Notes under the pieces: generated by a model
The model's input: the letters and a program-made list of their open reading frames with translations, nothing else
Databases searched by the model: none
Told to the model about the DNA's origin: nothing
Shown here: one piece after another, positions 1-11,018 of the stretch
How positions within the stretch are numbered: the stretch's first letter is position 1
Layout: every line of letters begins with the position of its first letter
NCBI GenBank assembly: GCA_905147135.1
Contig: LR990044.1
Coordinates: forward strand, 16,062,122-16,126,121
DNA length: 64,000 nt
Source: Blastobasis lacticolella
Taxonomy: Eukaryota; Arthropoda; Insecta; Lepidoptera; Blastobasidae
Direction of reading: 5' to 3'
Program-made: the position numbers and the translations under genes

Positions 1-238
1 AGCGCTAGCAACGATTTAGTCTATGTTCTATTTTGTTTTTTATTGTTCTCCACTTCTTGAGGGGAACTTATATGCTTGTTACTTTTGATTTCTTATTTAG
101 TTACGGGTTCTGAAACAGTACAGTGCTACTAACCTATCTGACCCTGTGACCAAAACTAGAACTTCACTTTGCCATCAACAGTGACGCCGTCACCAGGTCA
201 GATAAGTTTGTGGACCTGTAATAGCTTGTCTTCTGGTA

Positions 239-766
239 GAGCTTGTCTAAGCTGAAATGACGCGCCCCACTACTTAATTAGTTGATTTCGATGTGTGAGT
301 GCAAATATTAATAACGACACTTCATCTGTGTAGACTGCACCAATCGAACGATGCGTTTTGTGACGACCTGAGTGGTTCAGTGGTCAACATGCCGGTCTGC
401 CATGCAAGAGGTCCTGGGTTCGATTCCCGGCCGGGCAGAAATTGAAATGATGAATTTTAATTTCTGGTAACAGTCTGGTAAGGGTCTGGGTGTTCTATGT
501 ATAATAAGTATGTATTTAATAAAAGTATTAAGGTAGTTTATCAGTTATCTAGCACCCATAGCACAAGCTTTGCTTAGTTTGAGGGCTAGATGGCGCTGTG
601 TGAATTTGTCCACGAATATTTATATTTATTTATTTATTTATTTGTCTCACCGGCAACTGATTGACCAATTACAACGGCTTTTGTATATGTATTGAGTCCA
701 TATTTTAAATTTGCTTGTGTGCGTTAATGCGATAGTGGGGCGCGTCATTTTAGCTTAGACGAGCTC
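239..766. mobile_element. MITE with about 34-bp inverted repeats and TA target duplication
   Basis: The ends are inverted copies: GAGCTTGTCTAAGCTGAAAT at 239 matches, with a few changes, the complement of the sequence ending at 766. Both ends carry the 'gacgcgccccacta' block. TA dinucleotides at 237-238 and 767-768 flank it, and the second tandem copy at about 975-985 gives the empty site with one mismatch. The TA duplication and short length point to a Tc1/mariner-type non-autonomous element (inference). It contains a nested tRNA-SINE. Confidence 0.7.
362..652 (+). mobile_element. tRNA-derived SINE nested in the MITE
   Basis: The head resembles a tRNA. TGGTTCAGTGG at 373-383 fits the pol III box A consensus, and GTTCGATTC at 418-426 fits box B. 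The body runs through an 'agggctagatggcgctgtg' block to an ATTT-repeat tail at about 612-645. The head has not kept a full cloverleaf and continues directly into the body, so this is a SINE and not a tRNA gene. It is a different family from the GATGAT-tailed SINEs elsewhere in the window. Confidence 0.75.
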
Positions 767-1134
767 TATATGTGAGTAACAAAACTAAGTGCCTGTTTGG
801 CCGCTGTACTGTAATCATCTTAAACAGAGGAGGTTTTTGTACATAGTGCAAATAGCTGTAGCAAGTAAAGGCGCAGGTTATTTGCGCGAGCAGTATATGT
901 GTACACATAGCTGAACTGCCAACAACAGTGTCGCCGTCACCAGGTCAGATAAGTTTGTGGCACTGTAATAGCTTGTCTTCTGGTTTATGTGAGTGTGAAA
1001 ACTAAGTGCCAGTTTGGCCGCTGTACTATAATACTCTTAAACAGAAGAGATGCTTGTAAATGATGCAAGTAGCTGTAGCAAGTAAAGGCGCAAGATATTT
1101 GCGCGAGCAGTATATGTGTACATAGCGGAACGCC

Positions 1135-1678
1135 TTACCACCTTCCCACGGAGCATATAAACTGCGCAAGTGCCTCTACGTGCTCAAGCTACTTGCACCG
1201 TGTACAAGCGCCCTTAGGTACCGCTGTTGGAATGACTGATGGTGATATATTCGTGTACAAAAGCGACATCTACATTACTAAAGAACTTGTAACATGCTTG
1301 TAACTTACTTCCATAACCTTGAAATATGTAAATTATTACATATCTGAACCAAGAAACAGTTGGGTCGAACGGCAAACTGCACAGGAATGGCAAGAGAAGC
1401 TCACACTCCTGATTGAGGATAAATTTACGGAATAACGTCTCCAGAAATGGTACTATCATATACTGCATTGATCCGATGATATTTATCCAATAGAATACTA
1501 AAAAAAGAACATTTGTTAAACGTAATATTATAATATACCTATAGGTATTTCGTAATACTGGAAACCTATTAATGATGAATACGCATTGGAAGGATATGTA
1601 GACATCCTTCCAATGCTCCTTTTTCAAACAGAAACTACAAATCTATCATAAAAGAGCATTGAACATTTACTATGGAGA
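1135..1678. other. No recognisable gene
   Basis: AT-rich sequence with no recognisable coding frame. A minus-strand frame of 137 codons (1214-1627) has no detectable family or splice context and is judged chance. A short inverted pair 'ttggaaggatgt/acatccttccaa' lies near 1585-1615. Confidence 0.4.
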
Positions 1679-1852
1679 AAATCACCACCCACTTCCGCCA
1701 TTTTGAAAAAATATCGATTTTTCGGCCACTCATAAAACTTATGCCAATTGAAAGGAAACTTTAATATCTATCAATCACTATATTCAAAAATGTCGAAAAC
1801 GGTATATCTTGAGAGATATCGCAAATCAAAGATGTACATTATCTACCGACAC
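1679..1852 (+). repeat. Host repeat, left half, interrupted by the P-like element
   Basis: This stretch starts with 'aatcaccaccc' and matches the complement of 10725-10905. It ends in the 8-bp duplication ACCGACAC (1845-1852). The remaining half resumes at 6201. The two halves joined correspond to the unbroken inverted copy at 10550-10905. Confidence 0.8.
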
Positions 1853-1975
1853 CTTAGATCAAATAAACAAAAGATATCACATCAGCGCGTCAAAAACGGC
1901 CTCTTTCATTTATGCTTAAAAGCGATTTAAGCATAAAAGCACTCTCAGTCGCACGCGGGATCTCAAGCCAAAACA

Positions 1976-4900
1976 TTGCCGAAGTGCTCCGTAAAAAAGT
2001 GCAAAAATAATACCCTAACGGTGCTGAAAAGACATGGGGTGTCTTATTACAAGTAAGTTAACACTTCTCTCATAACTTATGTTTTGTTTAAGTATATAAA
2101 TCTATGTAAAAATCATCTAAAAACTCGTAAAATGAATTATTTTAGAATATAATTAGCTCGCGCAGTTGTTTTAGTCACTCATACTAGCGCGTGCGACAGT
2201 GACCGCGCTAGACCACGATCGTGGTTGAAAGACATGGAGTAGCTATGTATACAATTTTTTTTGGTTTTGCAACTACTACAGATAGTGTTATTTTATGATC
2301 AAACTGTTTTTGGATGTAATAAATATTCTTTTTAGGTTTCCTGAAAATGAAATTGACCGAGAAAAGTGGAGATTAATTATAGCCCACGAAAGAGGAGATG
2401 AGTTTTTTAAACCAAAAAATTCAAATGTTGTTTGTTCTGATCACTTCTTAGAAACGGACATGTATTACACTAAAAAAGGATACCGTAAACTTATAAAGCA
2501 TGCCCTTCCGAAGAAACTGATGCAAACCGAGGTAAATATTATACGTTAAGTGCAAGTCGCCGACATCACTCATCGAATGAAGATAAATCGCATAAAACTG
2601 AATCATTGAAGAGAACTTCAAAGGATTTACAAGAAATATATTATGCAATTCAAGCAAATGTCAGTGTAAGATTTAAAAGTTGTGTATTATGTTTGATTTT
2701 TCTTTTTTTTACATAGGTAATTGTCGGTTTTTTTTTTATTCCTCAAAGTTGGTGCTGAGGCTTACGGCACACCTGATGGTAAGTGTTAAGGTAGCCTATG
2801 GACGCTTGCAACACCAGGGTCATTATGCGCGCGTTGCAAACCCTATAAGAACTTTTTCACACCCTTCTTGAAGAACCCCATGCTGTAGTAGTCATCATAA
2901 CTATTCTTGCTTTTAGGATTGTAATTTCAAAATTGAAGAAGACGAATTGCCACCAACTGAACCCATACACACATCAGATGAAATAAATATCATTCAAGGA
3001 CAATCAAATACTGCTGTACGTATTGTTTACTGTTGACTGTTGATTTCAGTGTTTTATTTTTGAGTGTTTATACTAAAATATATACTCTTTGCTTTTAGGA
3101 CCGCACATGCATAATTGCTGATCCGAGTGTGCTGCCGTCTAAAGATTTGGAAAGCACAGTTAAAGAACTGAAACCTGGAAAAGAATCAAACTGCAACAAT
3201 GTAAATTAATTTATTGAAAATAATATTACCAATAATGCAATAGAAATTTCGTAACGTTCAAAGGTTATAATTTTAACTGTAACGTTTTTATTGCAGGTTT
3301 CACCAACGTCATCTGGCTTAACATCGGTTTTCAACACTCCAAGAACATCGTTTTATAAAAAAAAAATACTTAATTGTAAAAGAAAATTAGATTTAAAAGT
3401 AAAAGAAGTACACAATTTGAAAAAACAACAGACGTTTGATACAGAAAATATCATCTCTGAAAACATTTGTAAAGGCTCTAAAAAAGTAAAAGCTCATCGA
3501 CGAATCTCTTTGTGAAAGTCTGACAAGAAATGTAACCAAAATTGATGCGAAATCTTTGACTCTTACAAAAAAAAGACCGTTTTCAAAATTTCCCCCGGTT
3601 TTTCGCAAATTTGCCCTTACAATGCATTTTTACTCACCTGCGGCCTATAAATATTTGAGAAGTGTGTTCAATAAAAATCTTCCTTACCCACACACGTTGT
3701 TCCGGTGGTACCAAAATGTAAATGCATTGCCAGGATTTACAGAAGAATCATTTTCTCGTTTAAAAGATAAAGCCAAAAGTTCCTCGGGTCCAATTTTGTG
3801 TGCGTTAGTTGCAGACGAAATGTCCATACGTCAGCAAAAACTCTGGACTGGCACCAAATATGAAGGTCTGGTAGATATGGGACTTGGTAATGATGATTCC
3901 GACATAAAGGCTAGCCAAGCTTATGTTTTTATACTGGTTTCTCTTACACAATCCTGGACATTATCTATAGCATATTTTTTTATTCACAGTCTTAATGGGG
4001 AGATGAAAGCGAACATTATTAAAATAGCATTACAGAAATGCCATGATGTAGGTACAAAAGTAGTTTCAATTACCTTTGATGGCTGCAAATCAAATATAAG
4101 TTGCATGAAAATACTTGGCTGTAATCTCGATGATTACCAAAATATGCAAACAACTTTCCCTCATCCCTGCGATGATCATGAAGTTGCAGTGTTTTTGGAC
4201 CCATGTCATATGGTAAAATTGCTCAGGAATCTTTTAGAGGCCAAAAAGGTTATTTATGATGAACAAAATAACAAAATCAAGTGGGATCTTGTAGTGTCAT
4301 TACAAAATCTTCAAGAAAATCATGGTTTACATCTGGCCAATAAGCTGACTCTTCGGCATATAAATTTTAGGAACCAGGTGATGGAGGTCAAACTAGCCAC
4401 TCAGCTATTAAGCAATAGTGTTGCTAAAGCCATTCAGTTCTGTGACAAAACTTTAAAATTAGAAAAGTTTGCACACTCAGAAGCCACTATTCGATTTATA
4501 AAATTGATTAACGATCTTTTTGATCTGTTAAATTCTCGGAGCATAACTGCAATGGGTTTCAAAAAGCCCCTGGATGCAGAAAACGCAGATACATTTCTTT
4601 CACTTTGTGATCAAGCAAAAGAATATTTACTGGCTCTGTCAACAAAATCAATGTATAAGAGAACCACTAATGTCGGCAAAGAGAAACGCGTTGTATATGA
4701 AAACCGGACAGTTAATTTATATCAATGTCGGGCAAACACCGGTGTCATTGGTCTAGTCATTTGCATTAAGAGCATGAAGCGGTTGTACGCCACACTGATA
4801 GAAACTAAAGCTATATCATATCTATGCATGTATAAATTTAGCCAGGACCACGTGGAGTTGTTTTTTGGGAAAGTCCGAAGTCAAGGCGGATATAATAACA

Positions 4901-5645
4901 ATCCTAACACGAGACAGTTTACAGCTACTTACAAAAAGCTGTTAACGCATTTAGAGTTAAGCTCTAAGTTTAGTGGAAATTGTTTGCCTCTGGAGGATAT
5001 TCCTATTTTACAACAAAGTTCATCTACAAATAATATAAATTCCAGTTCACACGGATACAGACACGAAGAGAATGAGGACGAGCATAATTTGTCAAAGATT
5101 TTTATACAAAATCGAATAACTCAAGATAAAGTTGAAACAAAATATACAGACAATTGTGATTACCTCTCTGAAATTATAGACAACCTAAAAATAAACGATT
5201 ATACTGATCAGATCGTGGGATACATTTCTGGCTTTGTGGTGTGCCACTTATTAAAAAAAATAAGCTGTGACGATTGCAGAAACCATTTACTGGCAACGAA
5301 AAAAGAAAAGTTTCACAAACTAATAGACATGAAAGATTTAGGTGGTCTTTGTCATACCTCTGAGGATGTCTATGTGATTTGCCACAAATCGGAGACCATC
5401 CTAAGATCCTTACTGAGAATGAGTAGCGGAAAATTTCTCTTAAAAAATACGATAAATCGTATATCACGCTGAAAGTTTTACAGGATCTGTTGAATATAAA
5501 ACTTTTCAGTAAGACTGATGCTCACACGCCTACACAATTTCATCACATATATGATTTAAGTAAATCTATCATTGATAAATATGTAGATGTACGTCTACAT
5601 TACATGTGCAAAGCTCATAATATCGAAAAAAACAAACCTCTATGA
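1976..5645 (+). pseudogene. P-element/THAP9-like transposase, lightly disabled
   Basis: The product would cut and join the element's own ends. Exons read from GT/AG sites are 1976-2052 and 2336-2531 (THAP zinc finger: C4, C9, later a C-x2-H in VCSDHF, and a proline near the end in HALP), 2917-3015, 3099-3200, and a long exon from 3297 to 5645. Within the 638-codon frame at 3556-5472 the likely catalytic acids are D87 (VADEM), D175 (TFDG) and E434 (QDHVELFFG), matching the order known for Drosophila P and THAP9. Three defects are visible. The expected start codon is TTG. One frame change falls near 3480-3493. Another falls near 5440-5450, after which the C-terminal frame runs to TGA at 5643. 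Both frame changes sit at runs of six A, so they may be real decay or assembly error. The join between the exons ending at 2531 and starting at 2917 is uncertain. Confidence 0.88.
2700..2885 (-). mobile_element. LINE 3'-tail fragment in a transposase intron
   Basis: The stretch contains the motif 'cacctgatggtaagtgttaa' and 'gcttgcaacaccaggg', and on the plus strand it is preceded by a T run at about 2730. This suggests a minus-strand LINE tail with a poly(A) end. Similar tails occur at 17745-17840 and 59195-59260. It lies between two transposase exons and so need not harm splicing. Confidence 0.5.
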
Positions 5646-6200
5646 GGCAAGTTTACAATAAGCTAAACTTATTTATGGGGACTTAACTTGCGATAGACTT
5701 ATCTTGATGTTGACTAGAATTTGTTGACTGCAATTTTATTGTAAACCGTTATTTCATATTTGAAATTTCTAATAAAACCTATATTTTAATAAGATTTAAA
5801 CTTTTATTTCCTTACCTTATCCGTATCCATTTTCATAGACACAATTTATCATCCAACCCAAAGAAACTAAATTAATGCATTACTTATTATTGGGTAATGT
5901 TAATTTAAAAAAATGCTGTATGGGACTAATTATATAGAATTAAAAAAATATTTAAAAGCGACTCCATTCCTTCTTAGTCCCGATCACTGCCGATGCCGGT
6001 ACGATAGACAACTGTTGTCGTCCGTTCATACTTGTCTTAGGAAAATCAATCTTAAAAGTATCGCAGTAAGGTTAATGTTTTGTTAACTGGTATTTTATCA
6101 ACATAGAGACATGTATACGTACGCATGTATATGAAAGTATCGCCATCTTTCGATCGTGAATTTGTGTGGCGTGTTGTATCTTTTGTTTATTTGATCTAAG

Positions 6201-6385
6201 ACCGACACAAACAAATACCTCTAAGTAAGTCTACTCATAGTTATCTTCTAAACTACTGAATCGATTTCGATTAAATAAAGTTAGGAATAATTTCGTTTAA
6301 AAGACCTTTCAAATACAGAAAACCGCATTGAAATTGGTTCATCCGTTAGCTACAGATAGACGGATACACGCGTTAAACTTACAAC
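6201..6385 (+). repeat. Host repeat, right half
   Basis: It begins with the second copy of ACCGACAC and continues through 'tcgatttcgattaaataaag' and 'attggttcatccgttagcta'. This matches the complement of 10550-10732. The 'catccgtt...agctacagatagacgg' ending resembles LINE-type 3' sequence found in many insect repeats. Confidence 0.75.
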
Positions 6386-6984
6386 AAAAATTAAACTAAA
6401 ATAAAGTGTATTGTAAGATTATGTGTTCACCAACACACAAAATACTTTATTTCATAATAATACGCCACTCGGCTCTCGAGACTGTTCAATTAGTCTTCGG
6501 TCCCCAGAGGTAGACCATGGTCAACCTCGCTTCGCCACATACCGTTGGCATTTGGCACACCTAACGAGTGGCGAGCTCGTGGCGGTGCTGAAGTTTGACT
6601 AGTCGCAAAGTACAAAACGGTCACCCATTCAGTTAAAGGACGCTATGAACATTGCTTCACCTAGGTTATCGGTCTAGCAAGTTTATTTATTTTATGGAAT
6701 AAGATAATTAAGTTAAGTTGCTTAATGCAGTGCTTACACTGTAAGAGCAAGCTCCTCAACTCTAACTCAGCTAGCAACCCCGCATAGCACTTGGCGTTGT
6801 ACCTACATCGCCTAGCACTTGCCATGCATATGACGTTAATAATGTGACCAGATCCCAGAAATCGCTTTCTGTGTTTTTAGACTTCTTTTTTTTTTGGTAT
6901 GGGATATATTTACCCAAGTAAATTACCGACTTGCAATGCGAGAGTACCGGGTTCAAATCTCACTGCAGCCATGTATCAATGACG
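6386..6984. other. Non-coding repeat debris
   Basis: No gene seen. About 6470-6600 resembles 59340-59420: both carry 'gactgttcaat' and 'atggtcaacct'-like blocks. A tRNA-like stretch with 'gagagtaccgggttcaaatc' occurs at about 6940-6960 and may be a decayed SINE head. Confidence 0.4.
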
Positions 6985-9433
6985 GGCGGATGGTAGTCGC
7001 CGCATGTTAAAAGCCAAAACACCGCAAAAAATTGAATGAAAAGGAAGTAAACACCATGCTAGGGCGTCACCGCTGAACGACGCGCAGGCATATTGCCATA
7101 CACCTGCGATAAGTGGGCTAGGGCTACCCTGTCACACGCGGCCAGGGTTAAAGAAGTTAGCGCCTAACAGTAGGAAGCTCCGCTTCGCCACCCTAAACGT
7201 CGGTCTCTGACCGGCCGGCCTCGAGCGCTGGCTGACTTGTTGCACAGGCGCCGCGTTCAGGTTGCATTCCTGCAAGAGAGTAAGTGGCGTGGCTTCAAGT
7301 CTAGGGAAATCGGGCAGGGATACAAGCTGTTGTACACCGCATCGGCAGATGGGAGGAATGGGGTCGCTATTGTGGTGGGCGACGAGTTCCGGAACGGCAT
7401 TCTGGAGGTGAACAAAGTGAGCGATCAACTCATGGTGATCAAGGCGCAAATTGAGGGTATAACAACCAACCTCATTAGCGCCTATGATCCCCAGTCCGGC
7501 TGCGCCGACACCGAAAAGACTGCCTTCTGTAAAAGTTTTGAAAATACCCTGCCACGTATACTATCCTCCGAACAGATTGTGGTTGGTGCGGACCTCAACG
7601 GTCATGTGGGCCAGAGGTGCGAGGAGTTTGGTCGGGTGAACGATGGATTTGGTTATGGCCAGCGAAACAGTGAGGGAGAAGATATTCTCCGAACCTCACT
7701 GGCCGCCGACTTAACCGTAGTCAACACCTTCTTCCAGAAAAGACCAGAACACTTCATAACCTACAAAAGTGGCCCGCACCAATCACAGATCGATTATCTG
7801 CTGATCTGAAGACGTGACATCGGTCACGTATCCCAGTGCAAGATCATCCAGGGGGAACTACTACAAGGCACCGAGTCCTTGTCATGGTCGTCCGCGTGAG
7901 TAGGAGACGGCCTACGGCAGAACGCTGCGTGCCGTCTATTAAGTGGCGGACTCTGAGCAGCACGAGCCAGGAGTTCATGGAGGCAGCCGAAAGCCTCGAT
8001 TGGAGCGCAAAGGGTGAAACCTTCAATGAGCTCTGGTGTCACTATCAGAAATCCATCCTCAAACTCGGACGAACAGTACTCGGCACGTCGAAAGCGTCCG
8101 AGGAATTGACAAGGATACGGGGTGGTGGAATGGTGAGGTGCAGGAAGCGGTTAGGGACAAAAAGGCATGTTTCAAGAAATGGCAGCACAGTAACTCACTA
8201 TCGGATGAGGAAGTGTATTTGGGAGCAAAGCGGCGATCTAAAATGGCCGTGTCAAAAGCGCGGTCGGCCCAGCTGGCTCCGCTCTACGATGTGTTGGATT
8301 CTGTGGAGGGGCACAAGCTCGTCTACAAGCTGGCAAAACCGTGGAGTCGAGCCAGTCTAGATGTGACAAAGTGTGTTGATTGATGTGATGGCGTTTTGCT
8401 TACAAGTGCAAACTCTATTAAAGACCTGTGGTGCTGTCATTTCAAGGAACTGTCTTACGATACCAACAACTACGTACCACCACAGCTTCCTGCAAACCTT
8501 GGCATGATAAGCCCGATCACCCCTGATGAGATGGAGAGGTCTCTGGTACGTATGAAGAACGGAAAAGCTATTGGACATGACGGAATACCCATAGAAACCT
8601 GGAAAACAATGGGGACCCGGGGCGTACTCTTGCCCACTGAGCTATTCAACAGGATTGTAGCTACGGGACTTATAACTGGCGCGTGGCGCGTAAATATTAT
8701 CACACCAATCTATTAAGGAAAAGGCAGTGTGCAAGAGTGCGGCAACTATCGAGGTATCAAACTTATAAGCCACACAATGAAGCTATTCGAACGGATTGTT
8801 GACCAGAGACTTCGCCAGGAATGCTCCTTATCGGAATGCCAATACGGCCTCAGGCCGGGCTGCAGCACCATGGATCCAATCTTTGCTCTGAAGGTCCTCC
8901 AGGAGTCCCATTGCAGTAGAAATCAACCGTTGCATTACGCATTTCTCGACCTGCAGAGGGCTTTCGACAGTTTCCCTCGAGAGATAATCTGGTGGGCTCT
9001 GAGAGCAAAGTCTGTGCCCGAGGCTACATTTCTATTATACAGGACATGTATGCCAATACTGGAGCTGTTGTCAAAACCATCGTAGGCCATACTAACCCTT
9101 CCCGATTACTGTAGGTGTCCACCAGGGTTCTGTGTTAAGTCCTTACTTGTTTTGCATAGTGCTCGATGCCCTCTCTGCGGAAATTCAGGACATGCCTCCT
9201 TGGCTTATGAAGTACGATGACGACATTGTACTGGTGAGCAAGCTTAGGCAAGATCTTGAGACCAGAGTAAACACGTGGAAGTACGTGCTAGAAAACGGTG
9301 GTTTGAAGATGAATATCGCCATAACAGAGTATATGGCCAGCTGCAGCGCGGATCCCGACACCATCCGTAACGAAGCTGTCAATAGAACAGATAAATTCAA
9401 ATACCTCGGATCCGTGATGCACGAGTCCGGCAA

Positions 9434-9735
9434 TATTTTGTTTTTTATGTTACTTAGCAGACAAACAGGCAAGCGGGCCACCTGATGGAAAGTGGTCACC
9501 GCCGCCTATGGACATCAGCAACACCAGGGGAGTCACCAATGCGTTGCCCGCCTCTAAAGAGACCTCTAATATACCTCTTGAACGATCCCATGTCATAGTC
9601 CAAAGGAAACACTGTGGCTGGGAGCTCATTCCACATCCGAATCGTACGAGCGAGAAACGTTCTTTCAAACCTTCGCGTGGTTACCAACAGAGGGTCTACG
9701 TAGTGGGGATGAGAACCCAGCCCACGGCCCCGATG
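9434..9735 (-). mobile_element. LINE 3'-end fragment nested in the RTE LINE
   Basis: The minus strand reads the end of a LINE ORF2 (FLARTIRMWNELPATVFP, then YDMGSFKR) and then a 3' tail containing 'cactttccatcaggtgg'. It interrupts the RTE frame between HESGN and DVKSRIS. Related tails occur at 20240-20395, 31040-31150, 40255-40345 and equivalents, and 59445-59510. Confidence 0.75.
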
Positions 9736-9818
9736 TCAAATCCCGAATCTCTGCGGCTTGGGCCAAATGGCGGGAACTCACGGCAGTCATATGTGACCCT
9801 AAAATCCCTGTAAGGCTC

Positions 9819-10073
9819 ATCATCACAGCCCGTAACAGTCCACTGCAAGACTTAGGGCCTCTCCCACGAAAGGGGAGGGTATTGCCATAATCTCCACGCT
9901 TGGCAGGCGGGTTGGAGATCGCAGTGTTTAAATATAACAATGGAAAATGCTGCTGCCCATTTTCCAGACTACGGAGACTCTTGATCTTTTGCCTCGAAAA
10001 CATTAGTCGCCTTGTACGACACCCATGAGTGTGAAGGGTTGATGCTATTCTATTCAGCCGGACACCACACGGC
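9819..10073 (-). mobile_element. 255-bp SINE-like element with GATGAT tail and 9-bp TSD
   Basis: On the minus strand the element begins 'gccgtgtggtgtccggctga' and ends in 'ctgtgatgatgat'. Host RTE sequence carries GTAAGGCTC (9810-9818) before it and GTAAAGCTC (10074-10082) after it, a 9-bp duplication with one mismatch. Removing the insert restores the RTE frame (IPVRL to KGLIYKSIIRPA). Other copies lie at 22370-22620, 31899-32163 and, truncated, 62601-62722. No clear tRNA-like box A/B was found, so the origin of the head is open. Confidence 0.8.
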
Positions 10074-10549
10074 GTAAAGCTCAAAGGGCTTATATACAAG
10101 AGTATAATCAGACCAGCCATGGCTGCGAGACATGGCCATGGCTGCGAGACATGGCCAGCGCCGACAAAACACGTTCGCGAACTCCACGCCAACGAAATGA
10201 AAATGCTGCGCTGGATGTGCGGAGTTACGCGACTCGATCGAGTACGTAACGAGTACATCCGCGGCAGCCTTGGTATGAGGGATATCGCAGATAAGATCGA
10301 GGAGGCTCGTCTGCGCTGGTTTGGTCACGTGTTGCGTAAGCCTCAGGGATATGTGGGAAATAGTTGCCTGAATCTGCCGGTATCAGAAAAGAGACCCCGT
10401 GGGCGGCATAAAAAGCGATGGATTGACATCGCTGAATCCAATGCGAGAGCCAACGGCTTACGACAAGGGGATGCCGAAGACCGGGCGAAGTGGAAAAGAT
10501 TGAGTAGGAAAGCGGACCCTGACAGAGGCCGGGATAAGTGCTAGGACGA

Positions 10550-10905
10550 TGATGATCCGTCTATCTGTAGCTCCTGAACGGATGAACCAATTTTAATGCG
10601 GTTTCCTGTATTTGGAAGGTCTTTTAATCGAAATTATTCCTAACTTTATTTAATCGAAATCGGTTCAGTAGTTTAGAAGATATTTGACTATGAGTAGATT
10701 TAGTAGAAGGTATTTGTTCCCCATGTGTCGGTAGATAATATAATACATCTTTGACTTGCGATATCTCGCAAGGTATACCGTTTTCGACATTTTTGAACAT
10801 AGTGATTGATAGATATTAAAGTTTCCTATCGATTGGTATAAGTTTTATGAGTAGCCGCAAAATCAATATTTTTTCAAAATGGCGGAAGTTGGGTGGTGAT
10901 TGAAA
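10550..10905 (-). repeat. Uninterrupted inverted copy of the repeat hit by the P-like element
   Basis: Its complement equals the joined halves 1679-1852 plus 6209-6385, with moderate divergence. The octamer GTGTCGGT at 10725-10732 is the single target site, so this copy records the pre-insertion state. Together the copies form an inverted pair flanking about 8.8 kb, but no duplication of outer flanks was seen to support one composite transposon. Confidence 0.8.
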
Positions 10906-10934
10906 TGTACTATGCTATTTAAACCGTATCTTTG

Positions 10935-11018
10935 TCGTTGTGTTCCACATTCGAATCGTGCGAGCGAGAAATGATCTTTCGGACCTTCGCGTGGATACCA
11001 ATAGAGGGTCCAGTTTAA
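10935..11018 (-). mobile_element. Short LINE ORF2 fragment
   Basis: The minus strand reads DPLLVSTRRSERSFLARTI and then RMWN, the same LINE C-terminal block as at 9560-9700. The reading frame continues upstream (to about 11130) into unrelated residues beginning NINLAQYYIDYFAKF. That upstream part could be a fused receptor fragment or chance. Confidence 0.6.

Larger units (their letters stand above)
171..1134. repeat. Tandem duplication, about 0.2-kb unit, first copy interrupted
   Basis: Two direct copies lie side by side. Each begins near gccgtcaccaggtcagataa, passes through a 'ctgtaatagcttgtcttctgg' stretch, an 'aactaagtgcc' stretch and 'gtagcaagtaaaggcgca', and ends near 'gcgcgagcagtatatgtgta'. 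The first copy (about 171-917) is lengthened by the 528-bp element at 239-766. The second (918-1134) is uninterrupted and shows the empty site. A related stretch recurs at 22186-22245, so this is a dispersed family. No coding potential was seen. Confidence 0.7.
1853..6200 (+). mobile_element. Complete P-like DNA transposon with TIRs and 8-bp TSD
   Basis: The element starts CTTAGATCAAATAAACAAAA at 1853 and ends with its complement at 6200. The ends match perfectly for 24 bp and imperfectly beyond. The flanks carry an exact 8-bp duplication ACCGACAC at 1845-1852 and 6201-6208. The paralogous copy of the surrounding repeat at 10725-10732 contains this octamer once, which is an empty site. Eight-bp duplications, TIRs of about 31 bp and a THAP-containing transposase are hallmarks of the P superfamily. 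Length is 4348 bp. The interior carries the transposase gene at 1976-5645 and a LINE-tail fragment inside one intron (about 2700-2885). About 550 bp of AT-rich non-coding sequence separates the gene from the right end. Confidence 0.92.
6985..10560 (+). pseudogene. Decayed RTE-type LINE (endonuclease + reverse transcriptase)
   Basis: A non-LTR retrotransposon of the RTE group, broken into several frames. Upstream leader sequence begins near 6985. The AP-endonuclease domain is open at 7237-7809 (FLQESKW near the start, GADLNGHVG in the middle, SQIDYLLI at the end). Reverse transcriptase pieces lie at 8396-9433 (NGKAIGHDGIPIE, FLDLQRAFDSF, GVHQGSVLSPYLF). The catalytic box reads YDDD where YADD or FADD is usual. 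The C-terminal part resumes at about 9738-9809 (DVKSRISAAWAKW) and 10078-10544 (MKMLRWMCGVTRLDR, then LRWFGHVLR), followed by a short GATGAT tail. Two insertions split it, at 9434-9735 and 9819-10073. Frameshifts around 7810-8400 leave it inactive. Confidence 0.85.

Noticed and set aside
362..436. Second tRNA-like stretch
   Set aside because: Head of a SINE nested in a MITE. The stems are not preserved well enough for a tRNA gene.
7132..7449. Minus-strand frame over the RTE endonuclease
   Set aside because: It is antisense to the clear endonuclease frame.
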